From Theodoxus fluviatilis (taxonomy: Eukaryota > Mollusca > Gastropoda > Cycloneritida > Neritidae): DNA of 22,500 nt. This document shows positions 1 through 8,430 of the stretch, piece by piece. Each line of letters opens with the position of its first letter. The first letter of the stretch is position 1. Below the pieces are notes generated by a model. It did no database searches and had not been told where the DNA came from. It saw only the letters and a list, made by a program, of their open reading frames with translations. The stretch lies in NCBI GenBank assembly GCA_034096865.1, contig JAWQFJ010016851.1:165001-187500 (forward strand), written 5' to 3'. Position numbers and translations under genes: made by a program.

Positions 1-900
1 GTGGGAAATTATCTTAAACAAAGCAGACAGAATTTTGCAACCATGGCTGTGTAGAGCAAAATGTGTGTGAGATGATAAAATGATTAGTCTGGGCATCTTA
101 GAGCTTTGAATTGCTTCTTTTTCCACCTTTCTGAATTTTCACTTTTAGAAATAAACATCAATGGAAAATGTACAAGACTGATGAAGCAGTTTTGATCTCA
201 TGTGGGAATGCTTATATTTAGTCATCACCAGACATTTTCAATGTTACACTTTCCCTATAGAAACGCCAAGATGTCTACAGACCAACTGAAAATGAAATTT
301 AATCAGGAGGGAATGTTACTGTATATATCAATGTAGGAGAACTGTCACATGAGAAGAGTCGGTGTTGTAGACCTGTTTGTCATAGCTTTGGAACAGTTGT
401 CTATTCATGTGATCATTTAGAAAATGAGCAATATCTTTGCTCACTTTGTGTCAGTATTAAACACATCACAGTGTGAGTTGTGGAGCGATAAGCTGGCAAG
501 TTCACTGAATATTGTTGCTTAGTGAAGAGTAGAGCCTGTGGAGAACTATGAAAATTTCATACTCAGTACAGAGACGGACGTTTCAAAACCAATTTCACAG
601 CTCCTAGTGTCTGTTTTGAAGTGAAGCACTGCATAGATGTAAGTACCATGAGTGTTGTGAATTGTAGAATGATCATGGCCATTGTGTCCTTGTATCCCTG
701 ACTTCAAGTTTGTACTGATGCTGTACACTTGCTTTGTTTTTCAAACCCTCCGTCCAAAATGGATTTTTCCTGTCCTCCTGTGATATTGTCAGACAGTTTA
801 CAAAACCACACTTATATATTTTACTACTTTCATTTGTTTGGTTTACTATGTACAAGAATGATTGCTGTTACTGAAATAAAAGATGTTGGTTTTTACTATT
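1..900. other. No recognisable gene; possible 3' UTR of an upstream + strand gene
   Basis: AT-rich single-copy-looking DNA with stops in all frames and no exon-like segment I can support. The only positive signal is a poly(A) signal near 875 on the + strand, which would make this the 3' UTR of a gene lying to the left of the window. A small hairpin (GAGCAA and TTGCTC arms) lies near 425-441. Confidence 0.3.
875..880 (+). terminator. Candidate polyadenylation signal AATAAA
   Basis: AATAAA is followed within about 10-60 bases by T- and GT-rich sequence (GTTGGTTTTTACTATTGTG and more), the usual arrangement of a metazoan hexamer with a downstream GU/U-rich element. No coding exon upstream of it is visible in the window, so the gene it would end is unknown. 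A chance hexamer cannot be excluded. Confidence 0.4.
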
Positions 901-1159
901 GTGTGTATGGTTTTCTGTGCATTTGTGTGGAAATTTGTGTGTTTTGTACACGTATCCATTGTACTTGTGTCTACTTGAGAACACATACATGTGTAACATA
1001 CTGTATGCATGAGAGTTTGTGTGGCATGAGAGTGAGTGTGTAAACGCTTGTGCCTGTGTTCTAGTATGGTGAGGGGCTGGGGGAGGTGGTGCGTGTGCAA
1101 TGTGTATGATACGCATGACCAGAGCTGCCCAAAGTCCCTCCATCGGTTTAAACTCCTCT

Positions 1160-1220
1160 CTGCCTGATGGGTTTTCAAGGCCTACTCCAGCAGCTCAGCC
1201 CAGCCAGGGGCGACACCAAG
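1160..1220 (+). repeat. Direct repeat copy 1 (about 60 bp, partner at 1424-1483)
   Basis: This copy shares the core CTGCCTG.TGGG.TTTC.AGG, then a CTACT segment, then CCAG.AGCTCA and CCAGGGG, with the second copy about 264 bp downstream. Identity is roughly three quarters by eye, with small indels. It could be two fragments of one dispersed element. Confidence 0.5.
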
Positions 1221-1423
1221 CAGCCATCTCTGTTGTGTCGTAGCAATGTTTCAAAATGATACACACACAATCACATACACACAGCTGCTAGATGCCTCTT
1301 CCGTCGGTCAGACTTACTGGCTGTCTGGGCTTTTTGACAGCTCAAGCAAGCGTCATCTTATGCACGAGTTCAACATACGGCCAGTAGGCTACTGTTCGAT
1401 TCCCCCCGCATCAGCTGGAGCCC

Positions 1424-1483
1424 CTGCCTGCTGGGCTTTCGAGGCTACTGGGCTCCAGTAGCTCAACCAGGGGTGGCCCTAAG
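1424..1483 (+). repeat. Direct repeat copy 2 (partner at 1160-1220)
   Basis: Second copy of the repeat described at 1160-1220. It lies just downstream of TGTTCGATTCC (1393-1403), which resembles a Pol III B box, but no matching A box was found, so a SINE assignment is not supported. Confidence 0.5.
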
Positions 1484-2734
1484 TATCCAGTGTGGTCATT
1501 TGGGGCGGATCAGATCTATTGTCGGTCAACTCGACCTGTTTCGGGTCTGCCAGATCCATAGGGACGCGGACTCGGCCACCCTCTGTAACTCCCGCCACCT
1601 CCCGAGACCCAGCGCCTGGACTTCTGCAGTGTGTTAATTAATCAGTTAATTACCAGGGAACATTGGATGGAAATTATAGTGAATGTATGATGACCTAGTG
1701 TGCCAGATCCACACTGACGTAGTATCAGCCGTCATCCACACTTTTTCATTAAGTGATCTCGTTTGGGCTGGCCAGTCTCAAAAGTTGTGAAAAACAATTC
1801 CCACTTAAAACATTCCCCTGTATCTTCATTGTTGTCCAAACAAGCATCGTGGTGTTTCAAATAATTTATTCAACTATGCACATTAAATGCAGTGGAAATA
1901 AATATTTGTTATCGCACAAAATGCTCTCAAAAGACAAGTAACACCGCCCCTCTTCTCCCTGAAGACTAAATATGACATAACCTTGACTAGACATGATGAG
2001 TAAACAAATGCTATAACGTCCAGTGGATGCCGCTTTAAATAAAAGAGTGTGACTCTAATAAAATGATGCAATATTTCATAGTAACCATCACTGTAATGTA
2101 TGAAGAAATCAGTATCAGTCGCATGGAAAGTCTAGTCATAGGCATCTGTGATATTAATTATAAGAAGACTTCACTCGCACTGTATAGACATATATGTACA
2201 GGAATAACAAGCTTACGGTACTGAAATACTACTGCAGCAGTCTGGAGAATCACAGCCTGTTAGAGGTAAGCAAACTATGCTCTCTGTCAATGAAAACGAG
2301 GGCTGTCAATGAAAACGAGGGATGAATGATGAGAAAACACACAATACGAAGATGATGACACGTCCCTAATTCCATAGGGTGTGCTGGCAGGCACAAAGTA
2401 CTCTCGGAATAATAAAGGAGCACTGCACTGCAAGCCTTCAATAGAGACTGAGCAAGGAAACCAATCATAAATATATCCGAAGGCTGCTTTTGCATGAATG
2501 AAAGCAAAAAGCATTTCTCTTCCACGTTGTCAAGGTAATAATATAAATGCACATCTTCAATAATTCTCACAAGCTACACATCGAGTGCAACAATCATTTC
2601 AAAAATAAATGCGGTAAAAGTGGAAAGTTCAACCAAAAGACACTAATGACACCATGACCTCCAGAGCATTCAAACGTGCCCCCTCTCCCTGCTTTTCCGT
2701 CAGTACATAAGTACTATTACGCACTGGTAAGTTA

Positions 2735-2826
2735 TTTTGAATATAATTTCTCCTCCTCCTCGTCCTCATCTTCCTCCTCTACATCGTAGTCGTCCTCCTC
2801 CTCCTCCTCCTCCTCGTCTTCTTCCC
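2735..2826 (-). other. Acidic-tail-like reading frame ending in a stop, minus strand (possible exon end or GGA repeat)
   Basis: On the minus strand a CTC-rich tract reads as a run of Glu/Asp interrupted by DDYDV and ends KLYSK then TAA. The frame just upstream (about 2826-2880) reads KRERENNEADDTNEEG, also acidic, but is offset by one base at a GGGG run. It could be the acidic C-terminus of a minus-strand protein with a frameshift or assembly error in the G run, or simply an impure (GGA)n microsatellite. No good splice acceptor is seen. It lies about 1.9 kb downstream of the LIM3 exon, so an alternative last exon of that gene is possible but unproven. Confidence 0.25.
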
Positions 2827-3075
2827 CTCTTCATTTGTGTCATCTGCCTCATTATTTTCTCGTTCCCTTTTGCATGAGACTACACCTATATGTGTCAGAA
2901 CATATCCACATGTGTAACAATCACATGGGTTTTGTCCTTTGCAAACGCACCTTAATTGGAACCATATACAGTATCCTTTGGATAAAGCAGAATCATCTGT
3001 TGAATTGGAATTTCAGGTACATAGCTTTGCTTATTATGTTTCTGCACTTCTTTCTCGTTATGTATTTGGTCGTAG

Positions 3076-3080
3076 CCTGT

Positions 3081-3175
<95 letters not shown>

Positions 3176-3178
3176 TAG
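3076..3178 (+). repeat. (GT)n microsatellite
   Basis: About 50 near-perfect GT units with one early TTTG interruption and a terminal GTAT. Reading frames through it are artefacts of the repeat. Confidence 0.97.
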
Positions 3179-3189
3179 GGGGATGGACA

Positions 3190-3210
3190 GGGGGGGGGGG
3201 GGGGGGGGGG
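3190..3210 (+). repeat. Poly-G run (21 G)
   Basis: An uninterrupted run of 21 G a few bases after the (GT)n tract. Length is likely to be unreliable in an assembly, and the run could form a G-quadruplex. Confidence 0.95.
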
Positions 3211-3972
3211 AGGAACCTGAGTGAGAGTTGCGTCCCCTGTCGTTGAGTTATGCCCCCTTATTCGGGATGTAGAGTTGACGAGTTTTTTTTTAAGAAGATT
3301 CTGCGAACAGCGGCATTTAAGGGAAAACTGACAGAGTTTGGACAAAAACAACGCAGGCTGAACCCTAACTGATCATTAGAAGCAAGGCTAGAGGAATGGG
3401 GAGCGAGCAAGTTCGAAAGGTCAAGGACGCATTTTGGGAGTGTGCTGTCATATGATAGAACAAGAAAACAGCAGAAACATCATTTACAGAAGAGACAATG
3501 AACCCGAAGAGTTTGAAGATACACAGAACAATTGTTATGGAAGATTGTAATATGAAATTGAGGCTTAGCTGGGTCAATGCAAGCACAAATATGTTCAATT
3601 GAATGGTAGCATGAACAGATTTGTTGAGGGGGATAGAAGGGTGTGGTAAGTTCTAACTGCCCCTAAGTTACGAACCAGATGTGTGGTAGACATGGACTGA
3701 AAAGGTCTACTTGACGAATCTGAACCTAGGACGACTGAGAAACGAAACGTCAATGTCTTGGAGAACTGCGGTCGACGTGGGTGTCATGCATCCCAGGCCC
3801 ATAAATGGACGGATCAAGACGGCAAGTAACCAGCCATGATATCACAAAGCAAAAAAACCGAAACGTTCCAACGTGATTTGGCAAAATGGATGAAGTGGAG
3901 AAACTCGTCGCCCCTTCAGCTGCGAGACGGTAAAGACACGGGCTGATGAAAGGAATGAACCAGCAGGTCACT
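3211..3972. other. Gene-free stretch before the tandem array
   Basis: No reading frame or splice-bounded exon stands out on either strand. From about 3813 the sequence has scattered resemblance to the tandem units that follow (for example ATCAAGACGGCAAG and GGAATGAACCAGCAGG), so a badly decayed extra unit may begin here. Confidence 0.35.
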
Positions 3973-4720
3973 AAGCCAGAAGACAAATGACAAACAGAGG
4001 ACGACCACACGACAGATCAGGAAGGCAAGCAGGGCGTCAAGAGTGCAGGTGAATGCAAAAGAAGACTGGGATGCCCCTGAACCCTTAAACAACAAGGATC
4101 ACAGGAATGAACAGTATCATCATGAAGCCAAGCCAAAGGACGTAGATCAAATAACGACCACATGATTCAGGGAAGCAAGCTGAACCCAGACTGTCATAAG
4201 TGCAGGTGTGCGGCTAGGGAAGTTGGATACACGTGAACCCTCACATCAAACATAGGAAGCACATGACAAGAAGCCAACCCAAAGATCAAAGGAAGGGTCA
4301 GACGAAAATCAAATGACAAATTATGGGATGAAAGCTGACTCAAAGCTGGCAATAGTGCACTTGGGTAGCAGAGAAACACTGGATACCCTTGAGCCCTTAA
4401 CAGATCAATAGGGGGTGCAGAAATGAACCATAGCGTTTCAAAGCCAAGCCAAATGACGAACAAAAGTCAAACGAAGATCAAACTACAGACTCATGAGTGC
4501 AAGATGACTCAAGGCTGCCATGAGTGCAGATGGTTGGCAAGAAAGACTGGGATACCATCAGCCCTTCAAGCATTGACAGGGATTACAGGAATGAACCATA
4601 GCTTCTCAAAGCCAAACCAAAGAACAAACAATGACCACACAACATATTCAGGACGGCAAGCTGGCTCGAGGCTGTCATAAGGGCAGGTACGTGGCAAAGG
4701 AAGGCTGGGGCTGGCTGTGG
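3973..4720. repeat. Diverged tandem array, about 150-170-bp units, running into the LIM3 exon end
   Basis: Recurrent landmarks AAGCCAA.CCAAA begin units at about 3973, 4125, 4271, 4441 and 4609 (spacings 152, 146, 170, 168). Each unit then has a GACCACA or ACAAAT segment, a GGCAAGC.GGCTC-like segment, GCTGTCATAAGTGCAGGTG, GGCAA.GAA.GACTGGGAT, a CCCTTAA or CCCTTCAA segment, and ACAGGAATGAACCATAGC. Units have drifted by substitutions and indels. The last unit (from 4609) contains GCTGTCATAAGGGCAGGT, which on the minus strand is the stop codon and last codons of the LIM3 exon. Open frames through the array are not conserved between units, so I read it as non-coding. Confidence 0.8.
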
Positions 4721-4899
4721 CGCTGTCGACACTCGATGCTGCAGAAGAGACGGCCCGCCTTCAGCAGGAAGGGTTGGTCCATGAGACTGAGTCCACACAT
4801 GTGGCACGAGAAGCAGTGCGGACAGGCGTGCCAGTGCAGGTCACCGTGACTCATGCCCGGACTGTCGGCTCCGATAGGACGCTGGCATGAACTGCACAC
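4675..4899 (-). CDS. Prickle/Testin-family LIM protein, terminal exon with LIM domain 3 and stop
   Basis: The exon begins after a minus-strand acceptor CTCTCTCCAG and reads VCSSCQRPIG onward. Zinc ligands fit a full LIM domain: C2-x2-C5, H24-x4-C29, C32-x2-C35, C53-x3-C57 (numbered from the exon start). The H-x4-C spacing and the C-x3-C ending (CSIEC, compare CSVEC in Testin) are hallmarks of the third LIM domain of Prickle and Testin proteins. The frame stops at TGA (4675-4677), 17 residues after the last Cys. Testin also ends soon after LIM3, whereas Prickle continues for hundreds of residues. A weak donor (GTACCT) just before the stop could allow a longer form. In this family LIM domains mediate protein contacts in planar cell polarity (Prickle) or actin/focal adhesion (Testin); which applies here is not decided. 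The last codons lie inside the tandem array. Confidence 0.9.
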   Translation of the reverse strand: MCSSCQRPIGADSPGMSHGDLHWHACPHCFSCHMCGLSLMDQPFLLKAGRLFCSIECRQRHSQPQPSFATYLPL

Positions 4900-5633
4900 C
4901 TGGAGAGAGTAGGAAAGAGAAGTAGAATGTGAATAACTGCAGAAAAATGAAATGACATATTCTTAATGAGAGAGAACTCTTCGTTGGGTGAATGGCGAGG
5001 TGGAATGTGGAATGAGTGAAACAAGACTTGAGAAATGAAGACAAATTATTCCCAATAACGTTCATATTTATGTTGCAAGTGTACATTTCATTCATGCAAA
5101 ACGAGTGCTACCTGTTTGAGGTGATATATAAAACATGCTACTTTTCAAGACCACCAACGCGAGGTAAAATTACGGGTCTTGTCAAAACGAAGACATGTTT
5201 AAATGGAAAAGCAATTGTTTGCAAGATTACCACAGGTGCAAATTTTAAGTTAAAAGATATTTGCCAGGTGCTAGAGGTAGAAGCAACACTCTCATTTATC
5301 TTGTATCTCACTGTCTCCAACTGGAATTCGTTTTATTTAGACCAAGAATTCTACCTCGCGTTGTTAGTCTTATCAAGCGCTACGGTCGATAGGCAGTCAC
5401 CATGTTTTGAACTGTGCAGTTTATCGTCAATTTTCGTTGATATTCTGCTTTCTGCTGAATGATGTGTTTGGGTCGCACGACGCAAGCTGGGGTGTTACCG
5501 CCCACTACTTGCAAAGATTTTTAAGTACAAGACTAAAAATGAGGTAAATGCATTGCCCACATTGCAAATGTAGTTTACAGCACACACTTGCCTGATTTCA
5601 AAATGAGCGAGTTGTTTGGGGGCATCTGCTTTA

Positions 5634-5856
5634 CCTGAGACTATAGCCTTGTTCACGAGGCGCAGTAATGTGCAGCGCTGCACAGCGCTTGCACCGTGAA
5701 ACGGCTTGTTCAGGACGCGCAGCGCTACAAAGCACCGAATCACATGCAGCGCTTTGCAGCCGCTTACGCGTTCTCTGAACCAAGCCGTTTCACGGCGCAA
5801 GCGACTGAGCAAGCGCTGCACCTTGCTGCTGCGCCTCATGGGGACAAGTCTCGGGA
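5634..5856. mobile_element. Foldback MITE (223 bp) with 7-bp target site duplication
   Basis: Nearly the whole element is an imperfect palindrome. The left arm starts CCTGAGACT and the right arm ends AGTCTCGGGA. Further matching arm segments are GAGGCGCAG with CTGCGCCTC, GTGCAGCGC with GCGCTGCAC, CCGTGAAACGGCTTG with CAAGCCGTTTCACGG, and ACGCG...CAAAGC with GCTTTG...CGCGT, leaving a loop of only about a dozen bases near 5736-5747. Flanking it is TGCTTTA at 5627-5633 and 5857-5863, a convincing 7-bp target duplication. There is no room for a transposase, so it is non-autonomous. The superfamily is not assigned; 7-8-bp duplications are seen in hAT and some other DNA transposons. GC content is well above the surrounding intron. 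Confidence 0.85.
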
Positions 5857-5965
5857 TGCTTTAGCTTTACATTGTGAACATGAGTTGTCGTGGTGGGGGC
5901 AGCAAGTTTTTGTGCAGCGCGCGTGTGGTGTTGAGTGTGTTGAGAGATTAGGGGGAGGGGAGGCA

Positions 5966-6468
5966 CGGGCGGGTATAGAGAGAGAGAGACGAAGGAGAGA
6001 GAGAGAGAGAGGAGAGAGGGGGGGGGGGGGGGGCGGACCGGACCGCGGACGGAAACGGACGGATCCAGACAGACGGACCGGACCACAGAGATAGGGGAGA
6101 GGGAGGAGATGAGAGAGAGATGAGAGAGAGAGAGTGAGGAGAGAAGATGAGAGAGAGGGAGAGGGGGGGAGGGATGGGAGGGGAGGGGATGGCTGGGAGG
6201 GGAGTGATGCTGAGAGAGAGAGGAGAGAGAGAGATGACGATGAGGAGAGAGAGGAGAGAGAGAGGAGGAAGGGAGGGAGGGAGGGGAGGGATGGGAGGGA
6301 GGGGGTACGGGGAGAGGGAGGGATCTTGGGAGGGAGGGAGGGAGGGAGGGAGGGAGGGCTGAGGGAGGGAGGGAGGGAGGGAGGGAGGGAGGGGGAAGGA
6401 GGGGGTAGGAGGGAGGGAGAGACAGAGAGACAGAGAGAGAGATAAAGAGAGAGAGGGAGGGGGGAGAG

Positions 6469-6510
<42 letters not shown>
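5966..6510 (+). repeat. Purine-rich tract of (GA)n and (GGGA)n
   Basis: About 540 bases almost purely A and G on the + strand: (AG)n at both ends, a run of 15 or so G near 6018-6033, a short break of GGAC/CGGA-type repeats (6034-6090), then GGGA/GAGGG blocks, with consecutive GGGA units at 6330-6395. In the sense of the LIM gene it is an intronic (UC)n/(CCCU)n tract. All long reading frames here are repeat artefacts. Confidence 0.95.
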
Positions 6511-6527
6511 AGACACGCGCGCGAACA

Positions 6528-6573
<46 letters not shown>

Positions 6574-6806
6574 TACACACACACTCACACACACTCTCTC
6601 ACACATACACACACACATACACTCACACACACTCACACACATACTCTCTCACACATACACACACACATATACACTCACACACACACACACACACACACAG
6701 GCACACACGTACACTGACACACACACACACACACACACGTACACTCACTCACACTCACATACACACACACACATACACACACACACACACACACACTCAC
6801 ACACAC

Positions 6807-6874
<68 letters not shown>
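6528..6874 (+). repeat. (CA)n block with CT and TA interruptions
   Basis: About 350 bases of CA repeats, partly organised as a higher-order unit of about 50 bp beginning ACTCTCTCACACATACACAC (two copies near 6592 and 6642), ending with a pure (CA)n stretch to 6874. In the LIM gene transcript this is (UG)n starting about 26 nt after the LIM2 exon donor. Confidence 0.97.
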
Positions 6875-6877
<3 letters not shown>

Positions 6878-6900
6878 TTCAGAGGGCATGCCGTCACTAC

Positions 6901-7059
6901 CTTGGTAAAAAGATTGTCGAAGCACTTGAGGCAGTAGGGGTTGCCGTTGTTGGCGATGTAGCGCTGTCCTGCCAACTTGACGTCACAGTACCAGCAGCAG
7001 AAGTGCTGCAGGTGCCACGACTTGTTCTCGGCCTGCGTGTACTCCCTGGCAAAGATCAC
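6901..7059 (-). CDS. Prickle/Testin-family LIM protein, LIM domain 2 exon
   Basis: This 159-bp exon (53 codons, phase 0 at both ends) is bounded by acceptor TTGTTTTGTCAG and donor AAG|GTAGTG. It reads VIFAREYTQAENKSWHLQHF and continues with CCWYC and PYCLKC. With the C-x2-C that closes the LIM1 exon, the ligands of LIM2 are complete: C-x2-C, then H16-x2-H19, C22-x2-C25, C43-x2-C46. The YTQAEN..WHL.HFCC segment is closest to my memory of Testin LIM2, while GQRYI is Prickle-like, so the protein mixes signatures of both branches. The exon join after CAACDE matches where Prickle and Testin sequences run on into a DEIIF- or DELIF-type segment. It lies between LIM1 (upstream) and LIM3 (downstream). 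Confidence 0.93.
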
Positions 7060-7766
7060 CTGACAAAACAACGACATGGCCTCATTTCCCTTCGAACGTG
7101 GACCTCACCAACTGTCGCAACTGCACCGGATCACGCCGGAACGTGTGTCTCAGTAAGGTATCTAGATAAACCCAGATTCTTCCCGTCCCAAGGATAGAAC
7201 CATGTCACTGCGCTTTGCGCGTCTTCTATGACGTGCCAACGCAAAAACATAAGTATTTACAGGAACTTAAGCTTTCCTTCCATTCTGTCTAAAATGTGAA
7301 TAAGTAAGATGATCCATCTGTTTTGTTACCTACAAAGATACTTTCAACTTAATCAAGTTAACCATTCTTTTTAGGTTGGTTGTACCATTTATTCCACTGC
7401 GCACACCTTTAGCATTTTTATTGCTTCATTGTGATCTACAAACGAATAAGCAGTGCACTTCTAAGCTCCGACATAGCCAGCACATGCTATTGTTTGATTT
7501 GATCCTCGGAGTGCTGTCACATCATCTTACCCAGCCATCTCCTATTCACACTAAAGATCCAACTTCCTGGGGAATTTCATGCCATTGCACTTCTCTACAA
7601 ATGAACTAAAATAATTACAGTCGACCTTCAGCTCCATAAGCGCTGAGTATCCACGTGGCAAAGTCAGATGTGCTCTAGTTGGGGGCGTAGTCAAACACGA
7701 CATTAATTGGTTGAATAAATCAAGGGGGCGGAGCTTTGGGTAGACGCGTGAGTCGGGGTCTCTCAC
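7060..7766 (-). other. Intron between LIM1 and LIM2 exons (minus-strand gene)
   Basis: 707 bp, from donor GAG|GTGAGA (7767/7766) to acceptor TTGTTTTGTCAG ending at 7060. No repeats or additional exon-like segments are evident; open frames on the + strand here are short and not protein-like. Confidence 0.85.
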
Positions 7767-7979
7767 CTCATCACAGGCAGCACAGCGTGGGTAGAGCTGG
7801 TCGGCATAATGGCGACCGCAGTACAGCCTGCCTTCCCTGGCGAAGAAGATGTTATCCACCAAGAGCTCGTTGCACGTGCAACACGAGAAACAACCCGGAT
7901 GCCAGCAGGCACCCGGGACACGTGAGGCGAACACCACCACCTGGCGGCCTGTCATTTTGCCGTTGCATCCTGCACATAC
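7767..7979 (-). CDS. Prickle/Testin-family LIM protein, LIM domain 1 exon
   Basis: This 213-bp exon (71 codons, phase 0 at both ends) is bounded on the minus strand by acceptor CATTCTTGCAG and donor GAG|GTGAGA. It encodes a complete LIM domain: C2-x2-C5, H27-x2-C30, C33-x2-C36, C54-x2-H57, followed by C66-x2-C69, the first ligand pair of LIM2. Diagnostic stretches are [32 protein letters not shown] and PRCAACDE, which are near-identical to the Prickle/Testin consensus. Family members carry a PET domain directly before LIM1. I could not find PET-like sequence on the minus strand from 7980 to the right edge, so it is either beyond the window, too diverged, or absent. The product is a cytoplasmic scaffold by family knowledge; orthology to prickle, espinas or testin is not resolved. 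Confidence 0.94.
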
Positions 7980-8312
7980 CTGCAAGAATGTCACAATGCA
8001 GGAGATAGGGCCTACATCAGACGGCATGTAGACACATCAAAGTTCATGTACATAGGTCAAAACACACAAATGGTATTCAATTTTCTATGATTCATCGACA
8101 TACGAAACGTTTCACTGAAATGCGTTACGGGTAGAAATAAATACGTCACACAGCATGAAAATAGTCTCCCGTCATGAAAACAAGTCATCCTCTACGAAAC
8201 ATTACGTCACGTTGCGCTGAAACCTGCAATGTTTCATGAAACAAGCAAAGAGACAAATATTGTTGTATGCCAAGTAGACACCTGCATGCCAGTCTCTTGC
8301 TGCTGCCTACAG
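7980..8312. other. Gap between the LIM1 exon and the first visible + strand exon
   Basis: 333 bp with no exon I can support. It contains a perfect palindrome TGTTTCATGAAACA (8230-8243) and two loosely similar stretches beginning TACGAAAC (about 8100 and 8194), each followed by a GTTACG or ATTACG element and a CTGAAA word. These may be a decayed short repeat, or binding sites if this is a shared promoter; neither is shown. Confidence 0.4.
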
Positions 8313-8430
8313 CCCAGTTACAAGACGTGGAGCGCCTGAAGACAGAGAGTATGCGCATGCAGGCCATCACTGCTCAGCTCACCTCCTTTGTCACCTCCAT
8401 TGCCGCCGTCACCCAGCGCCTGGCACCCAA
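8313..8430 (+). CDS. Unrecognised protein, helical-segment exon (first visible exon)
   Basis: The 118-bp exon follows acceptor CTTGCTGCTGCCTACAG and ends at donor CAA|GTCAGT. It encodes QLQDVERLKTESMRMQAITA and then QLTSFVTSIAAVTQRLAP, a stretch with hydrophobic residues spaced as in an amphipathic or coiled-coil helix. The split codon AA|G at its end joins exactly in frame to the next exon. The frame is also open upstream to an ATG at 8267, so a start there (with MPSRHLHASLLLLPTAQ as N-terminus) is possible, but the acceptor makes an internal exon more likely, with missing exons to the left. That would put them across the minus-strand LIM gene. I do not recognise the family. Confidence rests on splice sites and frame continuity over three exons, not on homology. 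Confidence 0.68.

Larger units (their letters stand above)
901..2720. other. Gene-free stretch with degenerate GT-rich DNA and one repeat pair
   Basis: Positions 900-1110 are degenerate GT/TGTA-rich sequence. A direct repeat pair at 1160-1220 and 1424-1483 is listed separately. Positions 1500-1620 are more GC-rich but hold no supportable reading frame. The rest is AT-rich and shows nothing I can name. TTTATT at 1865-1870 is a minus-strand AATAAA and could be a distant poly(A) signal for a minus-strand gene. Confidence 0.4.
4900..6900 (-). other. Intron between LIM2 and LIM3 exons (minus-strand gene)
   Basis: About 2.0 kb, bounded on the minus strand by donor AAG|GTAGTG at 6901/6900 and acceptor CTCTCTCCAG ending at 4900. 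It holds a foldback MITE (5634-5856), a long purine-rich tract and a (CA)n block, all listed separately. Positions 4900-5630 show no other feature; an open + strand frame there lacks any protein-like character and is taken as chance. Confidence 0.85.

Noticed and set aside
1393..1403. Pol III B-box-like TGTTCGATTCC, possible tRNA or SINE head
   Set aside because: No A box at the expected distance upstream and no cloverleaf could be drawn.
2835..3351. Frames of up to 129 codons on both strands
   Set aside because: Dominated by Cys-Val or Thr-His dipeptides from (GT)n and by Gly/Pro from the poly-G run; no non-repeat protein-like sequence.
4194..4680. Open frames of 80-90 codons in the tandem array
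   Set aside because: Units differ by indels that are not multiples of three and the frames are not kept from unit to unit.
5016..5462. 148-codon + strand frame
   Set aside because: Hydrophobic, irregular composition, no motif, overlaps the intron of the minus-strand gene and ends just before the MITE; taken as chance.
5790..6592. Long overlapping frames of 200-264 codons, Ser/Leu/Pro-rich on the minus strand and Arg/Glu/Gly-rich on the + strand
   Set aside because: They are read from (GA)n, (GGGA)n and (CA)n tracts in all frames at once, and lie inside an intron bounded by two good LIM exons.
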